Assembly: GCA_947447005.1 (NCBI GenBank)
Contig: CANFHO010000008.1
Location: 1-47,233 of the forward strand
Direction: 5' to 3'
DNA: 47,233 nucleotides
Origin: Chitinophagaceae bacterium
GTDB taxonomy: Bacteria; Bacteroidota; Bacteroidia; Chitinophagales; Chitinophagaceae
Shown: one piece after another, positions 8,285 through 18,164 of the stretch
Numbering within the stretch: position 1 is the stretch's first letter
Layout of the letters: every line of letters begins with the position of its first letter
The notes under the pieces: generated by a model
Told to the model about the DNA's origin: nothing
Seen by the model: the letters and a program-made list of their open reading frames with translations, nothing else
The model's database searches: none
Position numbers and translations under genes: made by a program

Positions 8285-10026
8285 TTGGGTAAATTGAACA
8301 GCTGATTCAATATTTTCTGATTTATTACTACAGGATATTTTTTCTTGAGTGAATCAATCCAATTGTCTTCCAGAAAATTCTGGTAGTCATTGACTACAGA
8401 CCCCTTTGCCTCACTGAATGATTTGACGGTTGGGTCATTGAATTTTTTAACTACGATGACGAAAGTTGCAGAGCCATCGACCTGATTGATGGACACCTCT
8501 GATATGAAACCATCTTTGGCATGCTCTTCACCAACATTGATCAATTCCGAAGCTTCATATCTTCCGCTATCAATAAGTGCAACATCACTATATGAAGCTT
8601 TTAATTGATATAATGAATGATTGGTTTTGTATTCTCGGATCATTTTCTCAGCCATTTCATTTCCAGATGCAGTGATAATCCATGCATATACGGAATGACG
8701 CCAGACGTAATTGGATTTTTTTACTGAATGAAATTTTTTCAAACCTTCAATGTCGATGGCGGATCTATTCCACACCTTTCTATCCATGATTTCAAATAAC
8801 AAATTCCCGTCTCTGAAATCATTTACTTGCAGATTATATTCATCACTGAATTGATCAAGATGTTTCAATAGAAAATCTTTCTCATTGGTATTCATTTTTT
8901 TGGCTGCCGCCATTGAAAGTGAGCTGTCTTCAAATGCTTTTGATGCAATTTTCTTTCTATCGTTTTGCATTATTTGGTCACGCAAGGATGGGTCCGCTTT
9001 CAGAAGATTTGTTTCTATGGGTGACAAAGAAATTCTTTTCAAAATATGAAACCCAAATGAGGTTTGACATACAGGAGAAATGTCTCCATCTTTTTTCAAG
9101 GCAAAAAGGGCATTCTCGAATGATGGCTCATAGGTTCCAATACTGATCTCGGTCAGCATTCCGCCATGTGTATTTGAACTTCTGTCGTCTGAAAATATTT
9201 TAACCAATGTATCAAATGAGGCACCGTTTTCAAGTTGTTTGTGCAAATCTTCTGCCAAGGCTTTTCTCTTTGCAATTTCATCTGCTGTTGTTTGATCTGG
9301 TAACGCAATCAGGATTTGTTGAGCAGTTATCTTCCCGATTGACTTCCTTTTTTGTAGCACTTTAAAAAAGTAAATGCCATCTTCGTTTTTTAATGCTTGA
9401 CTTACTTGCTGATTTGCGAGATTGTAAACTGCGTTTTCGAAAGAGTAAGGGAGCGAAAATACCGTTACATAGCCCAGATATCCTTTGTTGGTTTGTGCAT
9501 CCGGGCCGTCAGAAAACTGTGTTGCAATATTCCCGAAACTCTCACCCTTGGCCAATCTTGCTGTTATATTCAATGCTTTCGCATTGGCATCCAACAACTC
9601 TTTTTCAGTGATGGGTTGTTTGATTCTTGCACTTGTATCTTTTCTGTAGGCAATAAAAATGTACTGCAATTCTATGTCGTACTGAGCTCTTTGATGTGCT
9701 TCTGCAGTTAAAAAATCCATGGTTTTTTTATCTACCATGTGTAATGGGGCAATTTGTTCTTTGAATGCAATCAGTTCATTCTTCAGATTTTTAAGCGTAT
9801 CCAGCTTTGCATCGTGCGCTGCCTGCACCTTTAGCTTGAAGCGCACAAAGAGATCCAGATAATCTTTGATGGCAGTAGTTCTTGATCCTGTATCAACATT
9901 GTTTTTATGGAATGAATACATAAACTCATCCTTAGAAACATTTTTTGTGCCATAGCTGAAAAGGGTTTGAGACCAAGCCATGGTTGAAAATGCCAATGCA
10001 ATAGCGGACAGCAAGAATTTACTCAT
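8281..10026 (-). CDS. Parvulin-type peptidyl-prolyl isomerase (SurA/PpiD-like)
   Basis: This 581-residue secreted protein has an N-terminal signal peptide ending near TMAWSQ and two rotamase (PpiC) domains in tandem: the first from about 115 (IELQYIFIAYRKD, later FSDGPDAQTNKGYLGYV), the second from about 230 (KITAQQILIALP, later FSDDRSSNTHGGMLTEI). The C-terminal 200 residues resemble the chaperone-like parts of SurA-type proteins. It should assist folding of outer-membrane proteins in the periplasm. It follows the TlpA-like gene after 6 nt and is surely co-transcribed with it. Confidence 0.88.
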   Translation of the reverse strand: MSKFLLSAIALAFSTMAWSQTLFSYGTKNVSKDEFMYSFHKNNVDTGSRTTAIKDYLDLFVRFKLKVQAAHDAKLDTLKNLKNELIAFKEQIAPLHMVDKKTMDFLTAEAHQRAQYDIELQYIFIAYRKDTSARIKQPITEKELLDANAKALNITARLAKGESFGNIATQFSDGPDAQTNKGYLGYVTVFSLPYSFENAVYNLANQQVSQALKNEDGIYFFKVLQKRKSIGKITAQQILIALPDQTTADEIAKRKALAEDLHKQLENGASFDTLVKIFSDDRSSNTHGGMLTEISIGTYEPSFENALFALKKDGDISPVCQTSFGFHILKRISLSPIETNLLKADPSLRDQIMQNDRKKIASKAFEDSSLSMAAAKKMNTNEKDFLLKHLDQFSDEYNLQVNDFRDGNLLFEIMDRKVWNRSAIDIEGLKKFHSVKKSNYVWRHSVYAWIITASGNEMAEKMIREYKTNHSLYQLKASYSDVALIDSGRYEASELINVGEEHAKDGFISEVSINQVDGSATFVIVVKKFNDPTVKSFSEAKGSVVNDYQNFLEDNWIDSLKKKYPVVINQKILNQLFNLPN

Positions 10027-10032
10027 GATGTG

Positions 10033-11523
10033 TTATTGTTGTTTGCCCGACTTTTTCTTGAACTCTATAAAATCATCTACCTGTAAGTAGGTTAGTTTTT
10101 TTGCAATGATATTCTTGTCTTTGTCGAGCAAATAAATCATGGGTGTTTGATACACATCATATGCTTGTCTGTACCCAATTTTATTGGCTTTGTACAAGGC
10201 ATCTTTTGTTTCTTCTGTTTGATAGATATGTTTCCAACCTTCCAATTTATGTTCCCTGATGTATTTCAACCAATTGTCTTTTCCTCCATCTGTCATGACA
10301 CCAATCAGACCAACACCTTCTTTTCTCCATTTGGCCTGGAAGATAGAGTCTACCTTAGGAACTTCTTGTTGGCAATGTCCACAGGTTGGATCCCAAAAAC
10401 AGACTACTGTAAAAGGGGCCTTATATTCGTATAAAGAAAAATTCTTTCCTAAGGTATCAATCATAGGCAACTCCGCAGCTTTCATTCCAATCACATTCGT
10501 CATCATGGAATATCCGCGATCAAAAATGAATTTCTTGTACTTCTCGTTCATCCATTTATCTGCATCCCCTGCCAGATAATATTTTTCAAAAAGATGCACA
10601 AACACTGCATCCTGTCCCATGAACTTTGGATTTACATATTTTTCAGCGAGGCTGGATAATACAAATTTGAACATTTCTTCACTTGGCTTCGAAGCCAACA
10701 GCATCCTGTCTGCATACATATTTATGGAGTCTGGCACTTGTGGAAGAATATCATCGAAATATCTGTCGAACCTGCTTTGCAATACTGGGGTTCTGATCAA
10801 ACGGTCGTCTGTGAAAGATATACCATCCCAATAGTGATCCTTATAATATTGGTATGCAAAAGTGCTATCATATTTACCGCCGGGATGTTGATTGGCAGGA
10901 GGGACCACAGGATCTTTCAACAGGTTGAAAATGGCCGTCAGCAAATGTTTAGGGTGAAGTTTTTGCAACTCAGTACGATATGTTTGCATTTCAGTATTCA
11001 ACCCTGTGATTCTTGCATTGTTGGCTGCAGCAGCTGGGTCGTCTGCCTTGAATTTGTTTGAATTCCTTAATTGATTGATTTGATTTCCGATATCAAATGA
11101 TTTACGTTGATAATCATTGAATATGGTATTATCCGGACTGCCTACAAAAGTTACACTTTTGATAAGGTCTGAAGTATCTGCAGTGATTGAAAATTTTTGT
11201 TCTTGGTCAATCAGGCATTCCACCCATCCATTTTTTGCTGGGAATACGATCATGTAAACACCGCCAAGAAGTTTTTTAGGTCCTTTGAAAGTGGCATGTC
11301 CGTTTGCACCGATTCTGGCGGAGTCCAGTAAAAATTGTTTGCTTCCGAAATGGTATGCCAGGTAAAGAAATCCTTGATTGAAGGGTTTTATTTGAGCGTC
11401 AATTGAGTAGGCATTGGTGGTGGTTTTTTGAACGGAAGCCGGAGCTGTTGGTTTCGGTTTGATCTGAGAGAAAGCTATTGAAAAGGTTAGGGTTAAAGAC
11501 ATCAACATTATACCGGATCGCAT
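10033..11523 (-). CDS. TlpA-like thiol:disulfide oxidoreductase with N-terminal DUF4369-like domain
   Basis: The 496-residue protein has a signal peptide (about 1-19), an N-terminal beta-domain (about 40-125) resembling DUF4369, a helical middle resembling DUF5106, and a C-terminal thioredoxin fold with the redox motif CGHC (381-384) in FWDPTCGHCQQEVP. Such periplasmic proteins reduce or isomerise disulfides of envelope proteins. It is the first gene of a pair with a parvulin, consistent with a folding role in the periplasm. A near-perfect palindrome sits directly upstream of the ATG. Confidence 0.85.
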   Translation of the reverse strand: MRSGIMLMSLTLTFSIAFSQIKPKPTAPASVQKTTTNAYSIDAQIKPFNQGFLYLAYHFGSKQFLLDSARIGANGHATFKGPKKLLGGVYMIVFPAKNGWVECLIDQEQKFSITADTSDLIKSVTFVGSPDNTIFNDYQRKSFDIGNQINQLRNSNKFKADDPAAAANNARITGLNTEMQTYRTELQKLHPKHLLTAIFNLLKDPVVPPANQHPGGKYDSTFAYQYYKDHYWDGISFTDDRLIRTPVLQSRFDRYFDDILPQVPDSINMYADRMLLASKPSEEMFKFVLSSLAEKYVNPKFMGQDAVFVHLFEKYYLAGDADKWMNEKYKKFIFDRGYSMMTNVIGMKAAELPMIDTLGKNFSLYEYKAPFTVVCFWDPTCGHCQQEVPKVDSIFQAKWRKEGVGLIGVMTDGGKDNWLKYIREHKLEGWKHIYQTEETKDALYKANKIGYRQAYDVYQTPMIYLLDKDKNIIAKKLTYLQVDDFIEFKKKSGKQQ

Positions 11524-11551
11524 ATGTATAGTTTTGAGTAAAATTATACAT
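11524..11551 (-). promoter_or_regulatory. 28-bp palindrome upstream of the TlpA/parvulin operon
   Basis: ATGTATAGTTTT (11524-11535) and AAAATTATACAT (11540-11551) are inverted with one mismatch over 12 bp and a 4-bp centre. On the minus strand the right arm contains TAATTTTA, one base off the -7 consensus. It may be an operator overlapping the promoter. The remaining gap to 11703 is A+T-rich and I see nothing else firm in it. Confidence 0.4.
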
Positions 11552-11703
11552 TATCACTCAATAGGTGGAATTCTTTATATCTATCCTATAATTCAGTCTA
11601 AAATTTTAACAAAAACTAAAATTATATACAGTTTTCATTCATTGCAGCTATGAAGTATGGAAGCCTCCCTGATTTGAGTTAATTTCGCAATTCAATTGAA
11701 AGG

Positions 11704-13128
11704 ATGCGTAAAGGCAAAAAAATACTTCTGGAAAATCTCGAAGTGCAATCATATGCGGCAGGTGGTAAATCTATTGCCAGAATTGAAGGCAAAGTGGTGT
11801 TTATTGAAGGAGCAGTTCCAGGAGATGTGGTTGATGTAAGACTTTCTAAAAGCAAAAAAGATTGGGCAGAGGGTAAGGCAATCAGATTTAAAAAGCTGTC
11901 ACCTGATAGAGAAGAACCTTTCTGTTCTCATTTTGGGGTATGTGGTGGATGTAAATGGCAGATGTTACCTTACGAGAAGCAATTGAAATACAAGCAACAA
12001 GAGGTTTCTGATCAAATGCATAGGATAGGAAAGGTTGCCCTTCCAGAGATGCAACCTATTGCGGGTGCTGATCAAATCAGGGAATATCGGAACAAGCTGG
12101 AATTTACTTTTAGCAATAAAAAATATTATACCCAGGAAGAGTTGGATTCGCTGCCTATGCCAGAAGATGGCCCTAGGGGTTTGCCTTCTATCCCTGCATT
12201 GGGATTTCATGTTCCGGGTTCCTTTGATAAAGTCATTGATATTGATCATTGTCATCTTCAGTCTGAGCCAAGCAATGCAATTAGAAATGCTGTCAGGAAA
12301 TATGCACTTGAAAAAGAGATTTCTTTTTATGATATTAGAAACCATGTAGGATTGTTGCGCAATCTGATGGTGCGTTTGTGTACCACCGGAGATCTTATGG
12401 TGAACCTGGTATGGGGTGAGGATGATGAGGATGTGCGAATGGGGATGATGGATTTCATCAAAATGAGTTTTCCTGAGATTACATCGCTTTATTATACCAT
12501 CAACAGAAAATTCAATGACAGTTTGCACGATCAGGAGCCAATCCTGTATCATGGAAATGCTTATGCTGTTGAACAATTGGGAGAACTAAAGTTTAAGGTG
12601 AGTCCGAAGTCATTCTTTCAAACAAATACCCGACAAGCAGAAAGGTTATATTCCATTACCAAGGAATTTGCTGATTTGAAAGGAGATGAAGTGGTATATG
12701 ATCTGTATTGTGGTACCGGTAGTATTGGAATATGTATAAGTGATAAGGCAAAAAAAGTGATAGGCGTAGAGTTGATTGCTGAAGCAATTGAAGATGCACA
12801 TGAAAATGCCAAACTCAACAATATCAACAATACATTGTTCTTTACTGGAGATGTTGCACAGGTATGCGATGATGTGTTTTTTGAAAAACATGGACGACCA
12901 GATGTGATCATTACTGATCCGCCAAGAGCAGGCATGCATGAAAGGCTGGTACAGCAAATTCTGCAAATGCGCGCTCCACTGGTGGTTTATGTGAGTTGCA
13001 ATCCTGCCACGCAGGCACGTGATTTACAATTGTTGGCTGAAGCATATGATGTTACTGCCATCAGGCCTGTTGATATGTTTCCGCATACACATCATATTGA
13101 AAATGTAGTTCAACTCAAATTGCGATAG
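11704..13128 (+). CDS. rlmD: 23S rRNA (uracil-5-)-methyltransferase RlmD
   Basis: RlmD (RumA) methylates U1939-type uridine in 23S rRNA with SAM. The 474-residue sequence has a TRAM-like N-terminal barrel (about 1-60), the 4Fe-4S motif C-x5-C-x2-C (Cys74, 80, 83) with a fourth Cys in DIDHCHLQ, the SAM motif YDLYCGTGSIGI, and the catalytic Cys432 in YVSCNPATQARDL, with TDPPRAG before it. Bacteroidota often have two RumA-like paralogs, so the exact target base is inferred. Confidence 0.9.
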   Translation: MRKGKKILLENLEVQSYAAGGKSIARIEGKVVFIEGAVPGDVVDVRLSKSKKDWAEGKAIRFKKLSPDREEPFCSHFGVCGGCKWQMLPYEKQLKYKQQEVSDQMHRIGKVALPEMQPIAGADQIREYRNKLEFTFSNKKYYTQEELDSLPMPEDGPRGLPSIPALGFHVPGSFDKVIDIDHCHLQSEPSNAIRNAVRKYALEKEISFYDIRNHVGLLRNLMVRLCTTGDLMVNLVWGEDDEDVRMGMMDFIKMSFPEITSLYYTINRKFNDSLHDQEPILYHGNAYAVEQLGELKFKVSPKSFFQTNTRQAERLYSITKEFADLKGDEVVYDLYCGTGSIGICISDKAKKVIGVELIAEAIEDAHENAKLNNINNTLFFTGDVAQVCDDVFFEKHGRPDVIITDPPRAGMHERLVQQILQMRAPLVVYVSCNPATQARDLQLLAEAYDVTAIRPVDMFPHTHHIENVVQLKLR

Positions 13129-13147
13129 CATAATATAGACAGTTCGT

Positions 13148-13155
13148 TATTTTTG
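13148..13155 (+). promoter_or_regulatory. -7 box upstream of the rhomboid pair
   Basis: TATTTTTG matches TAnnTTTG exactly and lies 16 nt before the rhomboid ATG. A TTG at 13120-13122 is the only -33 candidate and is somewhat far (25 nt). Confidence 0.45.
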
Positions 13156-13171
13156 ACATTCAAATATTTCT

Positions 13172-13858
13172 ATGCAAACAGATTTTAGGCCAAAGACCTT
13201 GCCTTTAGTTATCAAAAACCTGATCATCATCAATGCATTGGTATGGCTGGCACAAATAACGATTGGCAAAAACCTTGTTTCGATGGAAGACCTTTTTGCC
13301 CTCCATCATTTCAGCTCAGAGCATTATGGTTTCTGGCAGTTTTTCACTTACATGTTCCTGCACTCATCTTCTTCCTTCTTTCATATTTTGTTCAATATGT
13401 TTGCTCTCTGGATGTTTGGTTCAACGTTGGAAAACCTTTGGGGCTCAGGAAGATTTCTGATGTTCTATCTGGTCTGCGGCATCGGAGCAGGTATCACTCA
13501 GGGATTGGCATTGTCGTATGACATGAACCAATACAATGCACTTTATCAAGCAGGACAAATTTCAGGGGAAGAATTACAGATGTTGGCTAACATTCCAACC
13601 CTTGGTGCTTCTGGCGCCATCATGGGCATCTTCGCTGCATTTGCATATACTTTTCCAAACAGTCAGATGATCATTCTTCCCATACCTTTCCCCATCAAAG
13701 CAAAATGGGCCTTATTGGGTTTGGCAATATTGGATTTGATTGGTGGTGTATCAAGTGAATCCACAGGTGTAGCGCATTTCGCACATTTGGGAGGTGCTGC
13801 CGTTGGAATTATTATCGTGATAATATGGAACAGGAAAAACAGAAATAGATTTTATTGA
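13172..13858 (+). CDS. Rhomboid intramembrane serine protease
   Basis: Rhomboids cleave transmembrane helices inside the lipid bilayer. The 228-residue protein has six predicted membrane helices, the HILFNMFALWMFG helix-2 motif, the catalytic Ser147 in GASG and His205 in AHLGG. All active-site parts are present. It has no cytoplasmic extra domain. It is followed after 4 nt by a second rhomboid-like gene that lacks the catalytic residues. Substrate unknown. Confidence 0.92.
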   Translation: MQTDFRPKTLPLVIKNLIIINALVWLAQITIGKNLVSMEDLFALHHFSSEHYGFWQFFTYMFLHSSSSFFHILFNMFALWMFGSTLENLWGSGRFLMFYLVCGIGAGITQGLALSYDMNQYNALYQAGQISGEELQMLANIPTLGASGAIMGIFAAFAYTFPNSQMIILPIPFPIKAKWALLGLAILDLIGGVSSESTGVAHFAHLGGAAVGIIIVIIWNRKNRNRFY

Positions 13859-13862
13859 TCAT

Positions 13863-14771
13863 ATGGGATACAGAGACACAAGTAGTTCGGGAAGCAGGTT
13901 ATTTAATACATCAAATCCATTGGTGATGCTCATCATTGTAAATGCAATGATGTTCATCCTATTGAATTTTATTAAAAGTATTTATACTTTTTCCATGCTT
14001 TCCGATGCATCATTCTATAAGAATATTTACAATTGGTTTGCCATGCCAGGCTCCATTGAAAAGTTAATGATGCGTCCCTGGACGATTTTAACCATGCAGT
14101 TTACTGAGCTCAGGGTATTCTCAATCATCAGTCACCTTTTCTGGCTTTGGGTGTTTGGTGATATCATTCAGGATTTGATTGGCAACGATAAGATTGTGCC
14201 GGTTTACCTCTATTGTGGACTCGCATCAGCCCTTGCATTTGTCGTTTCTTCCAATGTGTTTTTTTCCAACGAGGTCGATTTCATCTTTTTTAATGGAACT
14301 GCTTGTATAGTGCTTGGATTGGCCGTGTCCGCAGCAACCATAGCTCCAAAGTACAGGTTTTTCCCTCTGATTGGCGGAGGAATACCATTGTGGGTCATCA
14401 GTCTTGTCTATTCATTGCTATATATATCCTCCATTGGTGCAGAAAGGGTATTTATGATTCCTGCGCTTGCATCAGCGTTGATGGGATTTTTATTTATACG
14501 TTCACTTCATCATGGAAATGACCTGGGAGCCTGGATGAATACCCTTGTCGAAAAACTAAGTAATATTTTCACCCCCAACCCTAAAAAAACAAAAGGAGTA
14601 AAGCATACGGCCTTTTATCATTTAGGTGGAAGAAAGCCTTTTGAAAAGCATCCGAACATCACTCAACAAAAAATTGATGCCATTCTGGACAAAATTAATC
14701 AACAGGGGTATGACAAATTAACAGAGGAAGAAAAAAAGATATTGAAGCAAGCGAGTAAAGAAGATTTGTAA
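13863..14771 (+). CDS. Catalytically inactive rhomboid-like protein with C-terminal DUF6576-type tail
   Basis: The 302-residue protein keeps the rhomboid layout (six membrane helices between about 20 and 215, with HLFWLWVFGDIIQDLIG matching helix 2), but the GASG motif reads GTAC at 145-148, so the nucleophile position is Ala147, and the histidine position in the last helix aligns with Ala201. It therefore looks like a pseudoprotease. The soluble C-terminus from about 265 (KIDAILDKINQQGYDKLTEEE) is a short helical motif found after rhomboid domains in Bacteroidota. Being encoded 4 nt after an active rhomboid, it may bind or regulate it; that is inference. Confidence 0.85.
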   Translation: MGYRDTSSSGSRLFNTSNPLVMLIIVNAMMFILLNFIKSIYTFSMLSDASFYKNIYNWFAMPGSIEKLMMRPWTILTMQFTELRVFSIISHLFWLWVFGDIIQDLIGNDKIVPVYLYCGLASALAFVVSSNVFFSNEVDFIFFNGTACIVLGLAVSAATIAPKYRFFPLIGGGIPLWVISLVYSLLYISSIGAERVFMIPALASALMGFLFIRSLHHGNDLGAWMNTLVEKLSNIFTPNPKKTKGVKHTAFYHLGGRKPFEKHPNITQQKIDAILDKINQQGYDKLTEEEKKILKQASKEDL

Positions 14772-14779
14772 ATTTAGGT

Positions 14780-15928
14780 ATGCTGACTTTTCTGAGATCA
14801 CTGTCAAAAGGAATACTATTGTTGGTGAATGGCTTGCTTGCTCTGCTGTTCATCGCATGTTGTCTTGCACCCCGCATGCATCCTCAACAATGGTGGTTTA
14901 CAGGATTTCTTGGGCTGTTTTTCCCATTTCTGTTTATTTTATTGTTCCTTTTTCTGATATTTTGGTTGATCCTTAAACCCAAGTATGCCTTGTTTTCGTT
15001 TGTTGTGCTCTTGGCAGGAATCATCCCTTTTTCAGTGCACGTTTCTCTCAGATACAATGACCGTTTCAACATTGCAAAAGAAGAAAAAAGCATCAGGTTG
15101 ATGGATTGGAATATCCGTCATTTTATCCCCTTTTATGAAAAGCGCTTCAAACCCAATAGCAATGGGCAACATCAGCTCATTTATAGTGAAATAAAAAGAC
15201 TTAATCCGGATATCTTATGCATGCAAGAGTTTCTTTCCATGCCTGGAAAAGGCAATGCCAATCCATTAAATGTGATCATAGAAGAATTGGGATACACATA
15301 CCATGAATTTACAGGTGAAAATATTTTCGGAACCAAACAAAGCAGCGGAATTGCAATCTTCTCCAAATATCCAATTGTAAACAGTGGGTTGATTCCCTAT
15401 CCTCCATCTGAAGAAGGAAATTCCGAAAACACTGTTTTTGCAGATGTAAAAATTGGTCAAGACACCATCCGTCTATATTCCATGCATTTGAAGTCGTTTG
15501 GATTTGGGGAAAGAGAATATCATACCATTGATGATATTGAAAATGATACCCAAGATGGTGAATCCATTCATTTATTGAGAAAGATGCGAAATACTTTCTA
15601 TTGGCATGGTATTCAGTCTGATTTTATACGAAATGAAATGGAACAATCTCCCTATCCTGTTTTATTGGCGGGCGACATGAATGATGTTCCGAATTCATAT
15701 GCATACGCAAGGCTCAAGGGAAGCATGAAGGATCATTTCCTGGAGAAGGGTTCTGCAGGGTTTGGTGCCACCTTCAACAGCGCAACATCCAATATGCTCC
15801 GAATGCTCCCAACACTCAGGATTGATTATATTCTTTCAGATGATCATTTTGAAACCATTCAGTTTGATCAAGGCGGGGATGGCATTTCTGATCACGCCTT
15901 TCTTGTAAGCGATATTAAATTGCGCTAA
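14780..15928 (+). CDS. Membrane-anchored endonuclease/exonuclease/phosphatase-family protein
   Basis: The first 90 residues form three hydrophobic helices; the rest is an EEP (DNase I-like) domain, with MDWNIRHF, the metal-binding Glu in DILCMQEF, GIAIFSKYPIV, GDMNDVP, and the terminal SDHAFLVSDI. The catalytic Asp, Asn and His are present. EEP domains act on nucleic acids, inositol phosphates or lipids; an extracytoplasmic phosphoesterase is likely, with substrate unknown. It starts 8 nt after the rhomboid-like gene and is probably in the same operon. Confidence 0.88.
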   Translation: MLTFLRSLSKGILLLVNGLLALLFIACCLAPRMHPQQWWFTGFLGLFFPFLFILLFLFLIFWLILKPKYALFSFVVLLAGIIPFSVHVSLRYNDRFNIAKEEKSIRLMDWNIRHFIPFYEKRFKPNSNGQHQLIYSEIKRLNPDILCMQEFLSMPGKGNANPLNVIIEELGYTYHEFTGENIFGTKQSSGIAIFSKYPIVNSGLIPYPPSEEGNSENTVFADVKIGQDTIRLYSMHLKSFGFGEREYHTIDDIENDTQDGESIHLLRKMRNTFYWHGIQSDFIRNEMEQSPYPVLLAGDMNDVPNSYAYARLKGSMKDHFLEKGSAGFGATFNSATSNMLRMLPTLRIDYILSDDHFETIQFDQGGDGISDHAFLVSDIKLR

Positions 15929-15969
15929 ATCCAACCAAGCCATAAAGTGGGCCTATTGGGTTCAAAACG

Positions 15970-15977
15970 TATCTTTG
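15970..15977 (+). promoter_or_regulatory. -7 box of the cysS promoter
   Basis: TATCTTTG matches TAnnTTTG exactly. It lies 17 nt before the ATG at 15995 and inside the upstream in-frame extension beginning at 15947, so the later start is preferred. Confidence 0.5.
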
Positions 15978-15994
15978 CAGTTACAAACCAGATT

Positions 15995-17503
15995 ATGTCG
16001 TCATTATATTTTTATAATTCACTCACCAGAGTAAAAGAGGAATTTAAGCCTATTACACCAAATCATGTTGGGATGTATGTGTGTGGTCCAACAGTAAGTG
16101 GTGAAAGTCATCTTGGTCATGCCAGACCATTTATTACATTCGATATTGTTTACAGATATTTAATGCAACTTGGATATAAGGTTCGCTATGTTAGAAACAT
16201 AACAGATGCCGGGCATTTTGAAGAAGAGGGAAGGGCAAGTGAAGACAAGATCTCTTCAAAAGCCATTTTGGAAAAATTGGAACCCATGGAACTGGTGCAG
16301 AAGTACACCAATTTGTTTCATTGGGCCATGAAAGAGTTCAATAACCTGGAACCCAGTATAGAGCCAACTGCAACGGGACATATTGTAGAACAGATTGTAA
16401 TGATTGAAAGAATCATTGCTGATGGATATGCATATATAGTGAATGGATCTGTTTATTTTGATGTTGACAAATATCATGCAGATTTTAGTGCAAAGGGTAT
16501 GAAATATGGTATCCTCAGCGGAAGGATTTTAGAAGATCAATTGGAAACAACTCGTGAGTTGGAATCGCAAGAGGAAAAAAGAAATAAATCTGATTTTGCG
16601 TTGTGGAAGAGTGCTGCTCCAGAACATATCATGCGTTGGAAAAGTCCTTGGGGAGAAGGTTTCCCCGGATGGCACATTGAGTGTTCTGCCATGAGTAATA
16701 AATATCTGGGAGCTGAATTTGATATACATGGAGGTGGAATGGATCTCCAATTTCCACATCATGAATGTGAGATTGCCCAAAGTGCTGTTTGTAATCACAA
16801 AATTCCTGCCCGTTATTGGTTGCATAACAATATGATTACCATCAATGGAAGAAAGATGGGAAAAAGCTATAACAATGTTATCAAGCTGAGTGAATTGTTC
16901 TCAGGAAATCATGAGATACTTACACAAGCATACACTCCCATGACTGTTCGTTTCTTCATCCTGCAAACGCATTATAGAAGTACATTGGATTTTGGGAATG
17001 AGGCTTTGCAGGCAGCAGAGAAGGGTTTCAGAAGAATGTGGGATGCCTACAGCCTGTTGATGAAATTCAACGTTGAAAAGGGTGTTTCTGCTTCAGATGC
17101 AGCATTGGAAAAACAATGCACGGAAATTCTTCATGCATTGGATGATCACATGAATGATGATCTGAATACTGCAAAAGTACTGGCAGGCTTGTTTGAATTG
17201 GTTCCTGTAATCAATTCAATCAAAGACGGACATATCAAGATGAATGCCCTTTCTTCTGAGACACTTCTTCTCATGCAGGAAAAATTCAAAGTCTACCTCG
17301 TAGATATTTTTGGGTTGAAAGATGAAAAAAAGCAAGACGATCAGAAACTAAATAGCGTGCTGGAATTGATTGCAGAGATTCGTAAGGATGCCAGGGCAAA
17401 AAAAGATTTCGCTACCTCTGATAAGATCCGTGATCAACTCTTGAAAGCAGGTATCCAATTGAAAGATGAAAAGGGAGGAGGAGTGAGTTGGGAATATGTA
17501 TAG
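15995..17503 (+). CDS. cysS: Cysteinyl-tRNA synthetase
   Basis: CysRS charges tRNA-Cys. The 502-residue class I enzyme has the HIGH-type motif HLGHARPF, zinc ligands in YVCGPTV, HIECSAM and FPHHECE, and the second signature as KMGKS rather than KMSKS, a variant I believe common in Bacteroidota. The C-terminal helical DALR-like part is present. I chose the ATG at 15995 ([10 protein letters not shown]) because homologs start here and the promoter box overlaps the upstream extension. Confidence 0.95.
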   Translation: MSSLYFYNSLTRVKEEFKPITPNHVGMYVCGPTVSGESHLGHARPFITFDIVYRYLMQLGYKVRYVRNITDAGHFEEEGRASEDKISSKAILEKLEPMELVQKYTNLFHWAMKEFNNLEPSIEPTATGHIVEQIVMIERIIADGYAYIVNGSVYFDVDKYHADFSAKGMKYGILSGRILEDQLETTRELESQEEKRNKSDFALWKSAAPEHIMRWKSPWGEGFPGWHIECSAMSNKYLGAEFDIHGGGMDLQFPHHECEIAQSAVCNHKIPARYWLHNNMITINGRKMGKSYNNVIKLSELFSGNHEILTQAYTPMTVRFFILQTHYRSTLDFGNEALQAAEKGFRRMWDAYSLLMKFNVEKGVSASDAALEKQCTEILHALDDHMNDDLNTAKVLAGLFELVPVINSIKDGHIKMNALSSETLLLMQEKFKVYLVDIFGLKDEKKQDDQKLNSVLELIAEIRKDARAKKDFATSDKIRDQLLKAGIQLKDEKGGGVSWEYV

Positions 17504-17551
17504 CAACATGTGAATTGCATTCATAAAGAAGGAAATCATTGATACGTAATC

Positions 17552-18145
17552 ATGTACCAAAAGCATCTCAACAAGGACGCCAAACTAAAAAAAATTCTTG
17601 CTTCACAAGATCCAATTGTATTGAATTTGCAATTAGATCTGTTTTCATATCTATGTTCATCCATTATCAGTCAACAACTTTCCACAAAAGTTGCAAAAGT
17701 AATCAGCGAAAGGTTTTTTGCACTCCTTAATCCATCAAAGGATATTGTTAAACAGATTATGGCTTTGGAGCATGAAACGATGAGGGGTGTTGGACTTTCC
17801 AATCAGAAAGCCTCTTACATACACAATTTGGCAACTTTTTATCATGCCAATAAAAAGCAATGTAAAGATCTACATCTATTGACAGATGAGGAGCTCATCG
17901 GATTTCTTACACAAGTTAAAGGTATTGGACAATGGACTGTTGAAATGGTGATGATGTTTGCCATGCAAAGGGAAGATGTATTTCCTGTTGATGACCTGGG
18001 AATCCAACAGGCAATGTGTAAACTCTATAAAATTTCAAATGAAGATAAAAAGGAAATGAAAAGCCAGATGAAAATAATTGCATCCAAGTGGTCGCCATAC
18101 AGAACCTATGCCAGCATGCATTTGTGGAGGTGGAAAGATAATTAA
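17552..18145 (+). CDS. AlkA-type DNA-3-methyladenine glycosylase (HhH-GPD)
   Basis: This enzyme removes alkylated purines from DNA. The 197-residue protein is a minimal HhH-GPD domain: SIISQQLSTKVA in the core, the hairpin VKGIGQWTVEM at 122-132, and the catalytic Asp148 in FPVDDLGIQQA. It has no iron-sulfur cluster and lacks the N-terminal beta domain of E. coli AlkA, as in many short bacterial homologs. It converges on the patatin gene with 19 nt between the stops. Confidence 0.9.
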   Translation: MYQKHLNKDAKLKKILASQDPIVLNLQLDLFSYLCSSIISQQLSTKVAKVISERFFALLNPSKDIVKQIMALEHETMRGVGLSNQKASYIHNLATFYHANKKQCKDLHLLTDEELIGFLTQVKGIGQWTVEMVMMFAMQREDVFPVDDLGIQQAMCKLYKISNEDKKEMKSQMKIIASKWSPYRTYASMHLWRWKDN

Positions 18146-18164
18146 TGTTCGCATTTTTATGATC

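Noticed and set aside
13172-14771. The two rhomboid genes as one gene split by a frameshift
   Set aside because: Each encodes a full six-helix domain with its own start, and they differ too much to be a duplicated fragment.
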